Assembly (NCBI RefSeq): GCF_038396615.1
Contig: NZ_CP121689.1
Coordinates: 1,500,001-1,564,000 of the forward strand
Length of the DNA: 64,000 bases
Source: Thermatribacter velox
GTDB taxonomy: Bacteria > Atribacterota > Atribacteria > Atribacterales > Thermatribacteraceae
Direction: 5' to 3'
Shown here: positions 44,895-53,819 of the stretch, piece by piece
How the letters are laid out: the number at the start of each line of letters is the position of its first letter
Position numbering within the stretch: position 1 is the first letter of the stretch
Made by a program: the position numbers and the translations under genes
The notes under the pieces: generated by a model
Told to the model about the DNA's origin: nothing
Seen by the model: only the letters and a program-made list of their open reading frames with translations
The model's database searches: none

Positions 44895-45039
44895 GCTCCC
44901 TCCTCATCTGAGAAATGGACCTCTTCAGACGCTGTTATTTTTCCCTAATTATAGCGGAAAACAAAAAACTCAGGAGAGCATCTTTCTTTGAGGAGGGAGC
45001 CTGAGGTAAACTATGCTCTCCTGAGTTTACTCGATTATA
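44895..45039 (-). promoter_or_regulatory. Structured leader of gatZ or small RNA: terminator hairpin with anti-ribosome-site loop
   Basis: On the minus strand TATAAT (45034-45039) precedes a 16-bp perfect stem: AAACTCAGGAGAGCAT (complement of 45013-45028) pairs with the complement of 44966-44981 and is followed by TTTTTTG, a full terminator. Its 31-base loop holds GCTCCCTCCTCA (complement of 44989-45000), exactly complementary over 12 bases to the gatZ ribosome site TGAGGAGGGAGC (complement of 44895-44906). A short alternative stem GTAAACT/AGTTTAC competes. A second TATAAT lies after the hairpin (44948-44953). It may be a cis-acting attenuator or a small RNA; the ligand or trigger is unknown. 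Confidence 0.6.
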
Positions 45040-45103
45040 TTCAGCAAAAACTAAATTGGTTCCCACCAAAAGGTAAAATAATTTTTAAGAGGTGGATGAA
45101 AAG

Positions 45104-45565
45104 ATGAAGGCGCTGATAATATACTTTTCTTTGCATCACGGTAACACAGAAAAAATAGCCCGAGCCATTGCCGAAACTCTGAAAGCAGAGTTGAAAACTC
45201 CTGATGAGGTAACTCCCCAGGAGCTTCTCCAGTATGACCTTCTCGGCTTTGGTTCCGGGATTTTCTTTGGCAAACACCATCGCAAAATCGTAGATTTCAT
45301 TCAGAAACTTCCTCAAGTTCAGGGGAAAAATGCCCTGGTCTTTTCAACCAGCGGAATGGGCAGAAAAAGCTTTAATCAGCACCTTTCAAAACTCCTTGAA
45401 GAAAAAGGCTTCAACGTTGTGGGTAGCTTCGCCTGTCGAGGATACGACACCTATGGACCTCTTAAACTAATTGGAGGCATCAACAGGGGAAGGCCCAACC
45501 AAAAAGACCTGGAAGAAGCTAAAAAATTCGCCCGGGAAGTTGCGGAAAAAATAAAAAGTTCTTAG
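45104..45565 (+). CDS. Flavodoxin-like protein
   Basis: 153 residues. KALIIYFSLHHGNTEKIARAIAETL is the FMN phosphate-binding loop of flavodoxins, YDLLGFGSGIFFGKHH and NALVFSTSGMGRKSF the other FMN loops, and GSFACRGYDTYGP a Cys-containing segment. It probably serves as an electron carrier or FMN reductase in the cytoplasm. The ATG at 45104 follows GAGGTGG; a GTG at 45092 is less likely. It is a single gene divergent from gatZ. Confidence 0.88.
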   Translation: MKALIIYFSLHHGNTEKIARAIAETLKAELKTPDEVTPQELLQYDLLGFGSGIFFGKHHRKIVDFIQKLPQVQGKNALVFSTSGMGRKSFNQHLSKLLEEKGFNVVGSFACRGYDTYGPLKLIGGINRGRPNQKDLEEAKKFAREVAEKIKSS

Positions 45566-45623
45566 AAGAATTTCGGTTTTCCCAAAGCCAATTCAAGATA
45601 AGCTTTTCGGCTCGGCACCAGGA

Positions 45624-45655
45624 ACTTCAGAAGGCCTAAAGCAGCCTTCTGAAGT
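45624..45655. terminator. Stem-loop between converging flavodoxin and manC genes
   Basis: ACTTCAGAAGGC (45624-45635) pairs with GCCTTCTGAAGT (45644-45655) around eight bases. The right arm forms the last codons of manC. No T tract is seen, so termination strength is uncertain. Confidence 0.5.
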
Positions 45656-46715
45656 CTTCATCTTCACTTTCCTCAAGCTTTTCAAGTACCTTTCTCACTT
45701 CCTGGTGTTTTTCGCGGGGCATCACAAAGATGACATCTTCGTCCTCAACGATCACCAGGTCACAAGTTCCCAGGGTAACCACAGGTTTTTTGGAGAAAAC
45801 AGCACAACCCCTGCTATCAATGGGCAAATGCTTGCTAAAAGTCAGGTTGCCATTTTCGTCTTTTTCAAGCAGCTCAGCAAGCGCTGCCCAGGAGCCAACA
45901 TCACTCCAGCCAAGGTCCGCGGGTATAACCACAGCCCGCTGGGTCTTTTCCATAACTCCATAGTCAATGGAAACGCTCTTCAAACCAGAAAATACCTCTC
46001 TTTTAACGTTTTCTTCTTTTGCTGTACCCAGATAACGGGCAATTTCCTGCAAACCTTGCCAGAGGTCCGGCATATACTGCTTTATTTCGTCAAGTATCAC
46101 CCTACTTTTCCAGACAAACATACCACTATTCCAGAGGTAGGTACCCTCGGCAACGAATCGCCGAGCAGTTTCCAAGTCAGGCTTTTCGGTAAACTCCAAA
46201 ACCTTATAGGCCTTGAGGCCGTCTTTTGTCCTGTACTCTCCATCAAAATGAATGTAACCATAACCAGTATGAGGATGGGAAGGTTTTATCCCCAGAGTAA
46301 CCAGTCTATCTTCTTCAGCCAGCTCGAAGGCAAATTGCACCACCCGGCGAAATTCCTCTTCTTTCTCAATCAGGTGGTCTGCAGGGAGCACCACCATCAC
46401 TTCTTCAGGATTTTCCTTCGCAAGGTACAATGCGGAAAGGCCAATGCAGGGAGCGGTATTTTTTCCCATAGGTTCAACAAAAATGTTTTTTTCAAGGAGA
46501 TGGGGGACCTCTCTGCGAATCTCAGGAATATACTCTTCGGGCGTCACTACACATATGTTTTCCATGCCAACCAATGGTGCAATGCGCTCAACAGTGAGCT
46601 GGAAAAAAGTCTTCTCAAAAAAACGTGCAAACTGCTTGGGTCGAGATTTACGGCTGAGTGGCCAGAGTCTTTCTCCTTTCCCTCCTGCCATGATGAGTGC
46701 TTTGGGCACCACCAT
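45636..46715 (-). CDS. manC: Mannose-1-phosphate guanylyltransferase
   Basis: About 359 residues, the length of one-domain GDP-mannose pyrophosphorylases (no C-terminal isomerase domain). Seen: LIMAGGKGERLWPLSRKSRPKQF (nucleotide loop), VLPADHLI, HTGYGYIHF, VLEFTEKPD, LWNSGMFVWK and DYGVMEK. It makes GDP-mannose for glycan or glycosylation pathways. The ATG at 46715 is only two bases after GGAGGTG; GTG codons at 46712 and 46709 are better spaced starts. Confidence 0.92.
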   Translation of the reverse strand: MVVPKALIMAGGKGERLWPLSRKSRPKQFARFFEKTFFQLTVERIAPLVGMENICVVTPEEYIPEIRREVPHLLEKNIFVEPMGKNTAPCIGLSALYLAKENPEEVMVVLPADHLIEKEEEFRRVVQFAFELAEEDRLVTLGIKPSHPHTGYGYIHFDGEYRTKDGLKAYKVLEFTEKPDLETARRFVAEGTYLWNSGMFVWKSRVILDEIKQYMPDLWQGLQEIARYLGTAKEENVKREVFSGLKSVSIDYGVMEKTQRAVVIPADLGWSDVGSWAALAELLEKDENGNLTFSKHLPIDSRGCAVFSKKPVVTLGTCDLVIVEDEDVIFVMPREKHQEVRKVLEKLEESEDEDFRRLL

Positions 46716-46831
46716 CACCTCCTTTGACTATATTTTACCAAATAAGTGCAAAGAAACAAGCCCCGAGGTGCTTTTCATAACGGCTATCCCGTGTTACACT
46801 TTTTGTCTAAGTGGCAAAGAAGGTGAAGTGA

Positions 46832-47977
46832 ATGGGTCTGGTTTTTGCTTTTTTTCATTTCACAGTGGATTTTTTCAGTTCCTTTCTGCAGGCCCTGAGT
46901 CCTTACCTAATAGAGGTTTACCGGCTCACCCCCCGGGAAATAGCCGTATTTATAGCCGCTACCTCTTTACTTTCTTCGCTGTGTCAGCTCCTCTTTGCGC
47001 AGGCCCTGCATAAATTTCCCAACCAGAAGTTGCTTTTGCTGACAGCTCTTTCTACCCTTACCCTGGCACCAGTGCTTTTCGCTCTACACATATCTCTTAC
47101 TCTGAGTATTCTTTCTTTTCTCCTCATCTTTATCGCCAATGCTCTTTTCCATCCCCTGGGAACCTCCTGGGCAGGTACCAGCAACCGCCAAAATGGCGTT
47201 GCCTTTTTCATATCTGGAGGCATAACCGGGGGAGCTGTGGGCCCGATTTTCATAACCTGGTTGGTCTCCACCCGGGGCTCCCTGGCCCTCGTTCCTTTCA
47301 GTCTTTCTGTCTGGCTGGTAACCATGATTCTTTTCGCCATTCTCTTCAAAAGAGAAAAGCATTTTCAGGTATTAGTGTCCCGGGAAGGATTGAACCTGAA
47401 ATATTTTCGTCTCCTCTTTCCCATCTGGTTCATGGTGGGGTTACGCACCCTCTTTATGTCAGGGTTGCATACCTTCACCCCTATCTGGGTATCCAGTCTG
47501 GGTTTTAAGTTAGTGGTGGGAGGAAGCCTCCTTTCAGGAGGAGTGGTGCTGGGTATCTTGAGCAACCTCACCGGTAATTGCCTGCGCCACAAAATTGGCA
47601 ACTGGTGGGTGAACTGGATCTCTTTTCTGGGAATGGGCACTTCTATTTTGCTCTTTGCAACTACCAGAAACCCCCTACTTATCTTCGCTTTTTACTTCCT
47701 GGCTGACGCTTTTGGCTTTTTGAGCATGAGCAGCAATGTTCAGGAAGCCCATCACCTGCTTCCCAATCACTTACCCCTGGCTTCATCGGTATCCATGGGC
47801 TTTGCCTGGTCATTCGGGTATCTGCTCCACCTGGGATACTCTTCAGTCTTTGGCAACCACCCCCAGTTTGTGCTCTACAGCATGGGCGTTGCTTCCCTTG
47901 TTTTTGCGCTCGTCATCTCCATATTCAAAGATTTTTTTGGAAAATTCAGCCCCTATGTCCAGGTCTCACAATCTTGA
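46832..47977 (+). CDS. MFS transporter (Fsr-like)
   Basis: 381 residues with about 12 membrane helices. FFSSFLQALSPYLIEVYRLTPREIAVFIA and the paired half repeats fit major-facilitator permeases of the fosmidomycin-resistance type. It overlaps the next MFS gene by 23 bp, so the two are probably co-translated and may act together. The substrate is unknown. GAAGGTGAAG lies upstream of the start. Confidence 0.82.
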   Translation: MGLVFAFFHFTVDFFSSFLQALSPYLIEVYRLTPREIAVFIAATSLLSSLCQLLFAQALHKFPNQKLLLLTALSTLTLAPVLFALHISLTLSILSFLLIFIANALFHPLGTSWAGTSNRQNGVAFFISGGITGGAVGPIFITWLVSTRGSLALVPFSLSVWLVTMILFAILFKREKHFQVLVSREGLNLKYFRLLFPIWFMVGLRTLFMSGLHTFTPIWVSSLGFKLVVGGSLLSGGVVLGILSNLTGNCLRHKIGNWWVNWISFLGMGTSILLFATTRNPLLIFAFYFLADAFGFLSMSSNVQEAHHLLPNHLPLASSVSMGFAWSFGYLLHLGYSSVFGNHPQFVLYSMGVASLVFALVISIFKDFFGKFSPYVQVSQS

Positions 47978-49118
47978 AATTATAACCTTTGCTCTGATTG
48001 GCTTTGTAAGTTCTTTTAACTTCGCAACCAACTCAACTCTCTTCTCGCTTTTTGCGCAAAAACTGAATTTTTCACCTCAGCAAACTGGAATATTGCTGGG
48101 CATCCTCACCGCAGGCTCCATGGTCGGAGCGCCGCTTTTGGGCAAGCTGGTTGACCGCACTGGAAAAAGAAAGCTCATCCTGGTACTTGGAATGCTGGGA
48201 CAGGGTATACTCGTTCTTCTGACTCCCTTCACTGGCAGCTTCTGGTTGCTTGCCCTAATGCGTTTCCTGCTTGGCGTCTCAATAGTGGTTCAGGCACCAG
48301 TCCTCAACGAACTGATAGTCAACCTGGAAGATTCTCAGCTCCGGGAACGCTCGCTCACTTTTTTGAGTATTGCAAGAAGTATTGGTTTTTCGGTGGGCTG
48401 CATGGCAAGTGGTATTTTGATGGATTTCAGCGTCGCCTGGAATTTTTATTTTTCAGCATTTCTCGCCTTGGGTACCACCATTCCAGCCGTCAAATTTATC
48501 AGGAAAGTAGATACAGTACATCCCTCCTCAGGGGAATTCCCGGGTCTAAAATGGCTTTTTGAAAAGCGCGTTCTTGCCCATTACTTATCAGCCATGCTGC
48601 GGGCTACAGCCGTTATGGGAGCACTCTTTTTCCTGCCTCTTTTCTGGCAAAGCACCAACCAGAGTGCCACCTCAAGCGGTACCATCATTGGGCTGGCCAA
48701 CTTTTTTCAAATACTCCTTTTCCCCATAGCCAGCCGCATCTGCTCTCGCTTCCCGGAGCGGTCGTTTTCAATAGCCCTTCTGGGCTACAGCATGAGTATT
48801 GTCCCCTTCTATATTTTCCCCTTTTTACGAGGCTGGACAGCGCTTTTACCTCAGACCATAATGAGTATGAGCTTTGTCTTTTTCTACATTGGTGCCCTCT
48901 TTTCCATTCGGGAACTGGTACCCAGACCACGTCAAGCCGAGGCCATGGGTTGGCTGGAAACTTTCATCAACCTGGGTGGCGCAGTGGGACCGGTGGTCTT
49001 TGCGAGCTTCCTGGCTTTGAATGGCAACCATTTTCCCCGTACTATACTGCTTTCTTCCATTTTTCCCATCCTGGCTTTTGCGCTCTTTGTATTAGCCAGA
49101 CCATCCAAAAAGAGCTAA
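47955..49118 (+). CDS. MFS transporter
   Basis: 387 residues with about 12 membrane helices. The start at 47955 (MSRSHNLEIITF) is chosen because homology begins there; the frame opens earlier but inside the first MFS gene. GAPLLGKLVDRTGKRKLILV is the MFS loop 2-3 motif (GxLxDRxGRR). It pairs with the overlapping upstream MFS gene. Substrate unknown. Confidence 0.85.
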   Translation: MSRSHNLEIITFALIGFVSSFNFATNSTLFSLFAQKLNFSPQQTGILLGILTAGSMVGAPLLGKLVDRTGKRKLILVLGMLGQGILVLLTPFTGSFWLLALMRFLLGVSIVVQAPVLNELIVNLEDSQLRERSLTFLSIARSIGFSVGCMASGILMDFSVAWNFYFSAFLALGTTIPAVKFIRKVDTVHPSSGEFPGLKWLFEKRVLAHYLSAMLRATAVMGALFFLPLFWQSTNQSATSSGTIIGLANFFQILLFPIASRICSRFPERSFSIALLGYSMSIVPFYIFPFLRGWTALLPQTIMSMSFVFFYIGALFSIRELVPRPRQAEAMGWLETFINLGGAVGPVVFASFLALNGNHFPRTILLSSIFPILAFALFVLARPSKKS

Positions 49119-49164
49119 ATACAACACGTCACAATGCTATAATAAATAAAAAAAGAGGGAAACC

Positions 49165-52100
49165 GTGGTTTCACCAGGAAAGAACTATTCATTTTCGGTT
49201 TGCCTGCATCTTTGCCGGCTGGAAGAGAATGATTACCAGATCCAAGATCTGGACCCGTCAATTGAAAGATTATTTTCTCTACCTGGCAACCAGTTGAAAG
49301 GTTGTAAACTGAGCGACTTACTTGTTACGTCGCAATCCAATCCGCTCTTCAATCCTCTTTTCTGGGAAAAGGTGAAACAACACACCCCGTGCGGTGCCTT
49401 TGACTGGTTTTTCGACCCTCCAGGTCGCCTGTTCCAGGCATTCGTGAGTCAACACCACAATGAGCTATGCCTTCTTTTAAGCGAGTTACCCCGAGAAGCA
49501 GAACACATCACTTTCTTTCAGAACTTGATTGATAAGAACACCCTCTACATTTTTTACCGCTATCGCCTATTTCCCCAGCCTGGCTTTGAATACGTTAGTC
49601 CCTCAGTAACCGCAGTAACCGGTTACACACCTGAAGAGTGCTACCGGAACCCCGAACTGTTCTTCGCGTTCATTCACCCCGAAGACCGCCAGGTCCTCAC
49701 GAAGTTGCTTCAGGAAGGAAAAGGTTTTGGGAAACCATTGACTCTGCGCTGGCAACGTAAAAGCGGAGAAATTTTCTGGGTCGAGCAACTGAACATTCCC
49801 GTATACGACTCAGAGGGAAACCGAATTGCCATCGAAGGTATCGCCCGGGATATTACTGGTTACAAAAAGGAGCAAGAAGAACTGCTCCAGAAAAGCCGGG
49901 AATTGGAATGGCTCTTGAAAAGCATGATCAACGCCTTTGTCATCCACGAGCCGGTGTTCAACCAGGAAGGCCGTCTGGTGGACTTCCGGATTGTTTATGT
50001 CAACGAGGCATACGAAAAAATGCTGGGGTTGAAGCTTGAAGCAATACGAGGAAAAACCGCCCGCGAACTCTGGCCGGGAATGGAAGAAGAATGGTTCAAG
50101 AAACACGAAAAAGCCATTTTGACCGGTATTCCCCAATCTTTTGAACTGTATCACTCCCCAACCGGCAGATATTACCGCTGTCACATCTATTCTCCTTGGA
50201 ATACCAGGGAACGCTACTGCGTGGTCTTTGACGATATAACCGAGCGTAAACTGGCTGAGCAACGTGAAGCGTATCTCAAAAGAATGCTCCTGGCTATTCG
50301 CAACGTTAACCAGCTCATTACCCAGGAAGAAGACCCGCAGCGACTAATCGAAAAAGCCTGCTACCGGCTGGTGGAAACCATGAGCATGCAAAGTGCCCTG
50401 ATAGCGCTCTTTGACAAAAACCAGGAAATTGTTGATTTTGCCTTCTGCAATGCCCGAAGAAGGCAGGAAAAGCCGCACAAAAGAACCGTGCAAGAGTGGA
50501 TTTCAGGGCATATAGACTTCCTCCTTGCTCAAAACAGCACTTTAATTGTAACCCCTACCCTGGACGCGGGAGAAACCAAACTCCTTAGCGTGAAAGAAAA
50601 CCATTCGCTTATCGCAGGCAAAATTGCTTTCAAAAACCAGATATATGGGATTCTACTGACTGCAGTGCCTACAGCATATGCCCGAGACGAAGAACTGCTG
50701 GACCTTCTGAAAGAACTTCTAACAGACCTTGGCTTTGCCATGCACAAAATAGAGAACCAGAAAGCCTTGCAGGAAGTGCAAAGGCGGTATCAGCTTCTCG
50801 CTGACAACATGCCGGGCATTGTGTATCTTTGCCTCAACGACGAAGCCTGGACCATGGTGTACCTCAACGACCATATCGAAAAAATCACTGGTTATCCCAA
50901 AGAAGAATTTCTGAGTGGAAGATTGTCCTACGCCGAGCTATGCCACCCCGAAGACCTGGAGCCGCTTCGAAAGACCATCAACGAAGCCCTGAAAGAGCGC
51001 AAGTCTTTTCATGCCATATACAGATTGCGTAACCGCCAGGGCGAATACCGCTTCGTGGAAGAATTCGGAGGTGGAATCTGGGAAAAAGGAGAATTGCTTT
51101 ACCTTGAAGGATTCATTCAAGACATTACGGAACGGAAACAATACGAAGAGAGAATTCACTACCTTTTTTCTCATGACCCCCTGACCGGTCTTTATAACCG
51201 CACTTTCCTGGAAGAAGAGATAAAACGTCTGGAAGAAAACCAGGAATTTCCTCTGGGTATTCTGCTTTTTGACATCAATGGATTGAAGCTCATCAACGAC
51301 GCGCTGGGACAAAAAGAGGGCAACCGCATGTTGCAGAACCTCGCCCGAGCCCTCCGTGAAACCTGCCCTCAGGAAGCACTGGTTGGGCGCTGGAGCGGAG
51401 ATGAATTCATGGTCATTCTACCTCGTACCCGGGAAGAAAAAATTTTGAAGTTGGCCCAGGAAATCAGCCTGCGTTGCAACCAGGAAAGCCAGGAAAAAAT
51501 GCCTCTGAGTGTAAGTTACGGTTGGTCGATAAAAACCAGCTCTAAACAACCCCTGGATCGGGTTATTAACCAGGCCGTGGAGCGGATGCACCGCCGAAAA
51601 CTGACCGAAAACCGCAGCGCTCGCTCGGCAATCATTGCCTCTCTGGAACAATCGCTCCAGGAAACCACCCAGGAAACGCAGAAACACGCCAGCCGCATTG
51701 CTCGCCTGGTATCCCGAATAGGCCGGAAACTGGGGCTTAAAGAAGACGAGTTGACCAGTCTGGAACTCCTTGCCCGCCTGCACGACCTGGGCAAAATCGC
51801 CATACCACTCCATATTCTTAACAAACCAGGACCCCTTACAGCTGAAGAGTGGAAAATAGTCAAAAAGCATCCCGAGGTCGGTTACCGCATTGCCCAGTCT
51901 TCACCCGACATTCTGCCTATTGCCGAAGCCATTCTGGCTCATCACGAGCGCTGGGACGGCAAGGGCTATCCCCAGGGGCTCAAGGGCGAACAAATCCCCC
52001 TGATAGCTCGCATACTGGCAGTGGTAGATGCCTATGATGTGATGATTCAGGGACGTCCTTACAAAAAAGCTATGCAACAGGAAGAGGCTATCGAGGAACT

Positions 52101-52203
52101 CAAAAGGTGTTCTGGCACTCAATTTGATCCCCGGGTGGTTGAGGTCTTGGTGAAGATCCTTGAAGAGGATTCTGGCCAAGCAAGCCAAGAAGAAATATCG
52201 TAA
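49165..52203 (+). CDS. PAS-GAF-GGDEF-HD-GYP signalling protein
   Basis: 1,012 residues, no membrane helices. Rough order: N-terminal unknown/PAS region (1-120), PAS (about 130-235, ends DITGYKKE), PAS (about 250-365, ends DITERKLA), GAF (about 380-535), PAS (about 540-660, ends DITERKQY), GGDEF (about 665-815) and HD-GYP (about 820-1000). The GGDEF signature reads SGDEF, a variant that can be active; DINGLKLIND is intact. HD-GYP has LHDLGK (HD) and HHERWDGKGYPQGL (GYP). It may therefore both make and break cyclic-di-GMP in response to a cytosolic cue. GTG start with GAGGGA upstream and TATAAT at 49139-49144. Single gene. Confidence 0.92.
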   Translation: MVSPGKNYSFSVCLHLCRLEENDYQIQDLDPSIERLFSLPGNQLKGCKLSDLLVTSQSNPLFNPLFWEKVKQHTPCGAFDWFFDPPGRLFQAFVSQHHNELCLLLSELPREAEHITFFQNLIDKNTLYIFYRYRLFPQPGFEYVSPSVTAVTGYTPEECYRNPELFFAFIHPEDRQVLTKLLQEGKGFGKPLTLRWQRKSGEIFWVEQLNIPVYDSEGNRIAIEGIARDITGYKKEQEELLQKSRELEWLLKSMINAFVIHEPVFNQEGRLVDFRIVYVNEAYEKMLGLKLEAIRGKTARELWPGMEEEWFKKHEKAILTGIPQSFELYHSPTGRYYRCHIYSPWNTRERYCVVFDDITERKLAEQREAYLKRMLLAIRNVNQLITQEEDPQRLIEKACYRLVETMSMQSALIALFDKNQEIVDFAFCNARRRQEKPHKRTVQEWISGHIDFLLAQNSTLIVTPTLDAGETKLLSVKENHSLIAGKIAFKNQIYGILLTAVPTAYARDEELLDLLKELLTDLGFAMHKIENQKALQEVQRRYQLLADNMPGIVYLCLNDEAWTMVYLNDHIEKITGYPKEEFLSGRLSYAELCHPEDLEPLRKTINEALKERKSFHAIYRLRNRQGEYRFVEEFGGGIWEKGELLYLEGFIQDITERKQYEERIHYLFSHDPLTGLYNRTFLEEEIKRLEENQEFPLGILLFDINGLKLINDALGQKEGNRMLQNLARALRETCPQEALVGRWSGDEFMVILPRTREEKILKLAQEISLRCNQESQEKMPLSVSYGWSIKTSSKQPLDRVINQAVERMHRRKLTENRSARSAIIASLEQSLQETTQETQKHASRIARLVSRIGRKLGLKEDELTSLELLARLHDLGKIAIPLHILNKPGPLTAEEWKIVKKHPEVGYRIAQSSPDILPIAEAILAHHERWDGKGYPQGLKGEQIPLIARILAVVDAYDVMIQGRPYKKAMQQEEAIEELKRCSGTQFDPRVVEVLVKILEEDSGQASQEEIS

Positions 52204-52323
52204 AGCCGTTCACCCGGTCCTCAAGACTTTTTTGAACGAGGCACTTTATTTTACGTCCAATCTCGCTTAGTCAGCAATTCCATTTAGCTTTCGCCACATT
52301 TATGGATAAAAGCAACCGCTCTG

Positions 52324-52384
52324 TTGACAGAAAGTCCAAAAAGCAATATCATTATTAAGTGATAATTTATAATCACATTGTGAT
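52324..52384 (+). promoter_or_regulatory. Promoter and IclR-type operator of the sugar-acid ABC operon
   Basis: TTGACA (52324-52329), a 17-bp spacer and TATCAT (52347-52352) form the promoter. Over the start site lie GTGATAATTTATAATCAC (52359-52376) and the overlapping palindrome TCACATTGTGA (52373-52383). Similar dyads stand at 55659-55669 and 63057-63074, so one regulator, perhaps the IclR protein 57881-58660, may bind all three. Bases 52204-52323 hold nothing else that I can name. Confidence 0.55.
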
Positions 52385-52482
52385 GAATAAACCGCGTCCG
52401 AAGCAAACCAGGGTGTATTCCGGTCATCTCAGAAAGTTGCAAAAAGAGATGACTTCATTAAATAAAAAGAGGGGGGTTTAGC

Positions 52483-53745
52483 ATGATCAAAAAGGTTTTG
52501 CTTTTGGGTCTACTGGTTTTGCTGGTCACGGCTTTTACCGTGAATTCGGTCTTTGCTCAGTCCAGAGAATTAACGATTCTGACCTGGGCACACTTTGTAG
52601 CAAGTTCAGACGAATTCCTGGAAAAATTAGCCCAGGAATTTGGCCAACAGAAAGGAATAACCGTAAGGGTTGATACCGTTTCTTTAAACGATGTTTCCTC
52701 GAAGCTTGCAGCTGAAGCGACCTCCGGGGCTGGCCACGATATCGTTCTTTTAATGAACTATTCCACGGCTCTCTACAAAGATCATCTCATTCCCCTAAAT
52801 GATGTCCTGGTCGAAATCGAGGAAAAATACGGACCTTACCAGCCAGCCGCAGAAGAAGCTTCAAAAATTGGAAATGACTGGTACTCTGTACCCTGCTATT
52901 ACACGCCATCACCCGGTGTTTACCGGAAAGATTACTTTAAAGAGGCCGGGGTACAGCCACCAGATACCTGGGAAGACCTGTTAAGCGCAGCAGAAAAACT
53001 ATACCAGATCGGACACCCCGTCGGCTTACCAATAAGTCACTGCGGCGACTCTAATGACTGGCTTTTCCAGGTCCTGGCTGCTTTTGGTGCTCATGCCGTA
53101 GACCAAAACGGTAAGGTAACCATTAACTCTGACCAGACAAAAGAAGCAATCAATTACGTGAAAAATCTTTTCAAATACATGCCTCAAGACGTCCTGTCCT
53201 GGGACGGCGCAGGAAACAACCGATGGATTCTTTCCGAAGTTGGTTCCTACATAATCAATTCTCTGAGTGTCGTGGTAGCTGCAAGGAATGAATTTCCACA
53301 AATCTTTGAAAATCTAGGTCTGGTGTTGCCACCCCGGGGCACTCAGGGGCGCTATTCAACCACCAGCCTGTATGCCTACGGTGTCACCAAATGGTCTCCA
53401 AACCAAGAACTAGCCAAAGAATTTCTTTTGTTCCTCTTGGAAAAAGCAAACTTCAAAGGCTGGGTGGAAGCCAGCGGAGGCTACAACATGCCTCTTTTCA
53501 AGGACCTGACCCCCTTTGAAGATCTGAATTCTTGGAAAAATTATCCTGACATTGACGTGGTATTTAAAGTTGGCGACTTCTATCATCTGGCCCTCTGGCC
53601 TGCTCCAGCTGGTGGAAAAGCCCAGCTCACCTACGATTCCTACATAATCCCGGATATGTTTGCCTATGCGGTAACTGAACAGATGACTGTAGAGGAAGCA
53701 ATTCAGTGGGCGGAAAAACAACTTGAAGAAATATGGCTCAAATAA
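52483..53745 (+). CDS. Extracellular solute-binding protein of an ABC importer
   Basis: 420 residues with a signal peptide (MIKKVLLLGLLVLLVTAFTVNSVFAQ) and family 1 fold: ELTILTWAHFVASSDEFLEKLAQEF, AGHDIVLLMNYSTALYKDHLIPL and YTPSPGVYRKDYFKEAGVQPPDTWEDLL. It delivers to the permeases 53820-54692 and 54703-55551. The following aldolase and dehydrogenases suggest a sugar acid or its glycoside (inference). GGGGGG lies before the start. Confidence 0.9.
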   Translation: MIKKVLLLGLLVLLVTAFTVNSVFAQSRELTILTWAHFVASSDEFLEKLAQEFGQQKGITVRVDTVSLNDVSSKLAAEATSGAGHDIVLLMNYSTALYKDHLIPLNDVLVEIEEKYGPYQPAAEEASKIGNDWYSVPCYYTPSPGVYRKDYFKEAGVQPPDTWEDLLSAAEKLYQIGHPVGLPISHCGDSNDWLFQVLAAFGAHAVDQNGKVTINSDQTKEAINYVKNLFKYMPQDVLSWDGAGNNRWILSEVGSYIINSLSVVVAARNEFPQIFENLGLVLPPRGTQGRYSTTSLYAYGVTKWSPNQELAKEFLLFLLEKANFKGWVEASGGYNMPLFKDLTPFEDLNSWKNYPDIDVVFKVGDFYHLALWPAPAGGKAQLTYDSYIIPDMFAYAVTEQMTVEEAIQWAEKQLEEIWLK

Positions 53746-53769
53746 GAAGAAAATGAGCCTTGTGTTTAC

Positions 53770-53805
53770 AAACCAGCAGATAGGGATACCCCTATCTGCT
53801 GGTTT
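53770..53805 (+). terminator. Perfect 16-bp stem-loop after the binding-protein gene
   Basis: AAACCAGCAGATAGGG (53770-53785) pairs with CCCTATCTGCTGGTTT (53790-53805) around ATAC. The tail TTTACTC is a weak T tract. It separates binding protein from permeases. Confidence 0.75.
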
Positions 53806-53819
53806 ACTCAAGTAAAGCC

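Noticed and set aside
44948-44953. TATAAT after the gatZ leader hairpin as the only gatZ promoter
   Set aside because: It lacks a fitting -35 box, since that place is taken by the hairpin arm; kept only as a possible second promoter.
45705-46727. Plus-strand open frame of 340 codons opposite manC
   Set aside because: It mirrors manC exactly and has a composition unlike a real protein; manC has full nucleotidyltransferase motifs.
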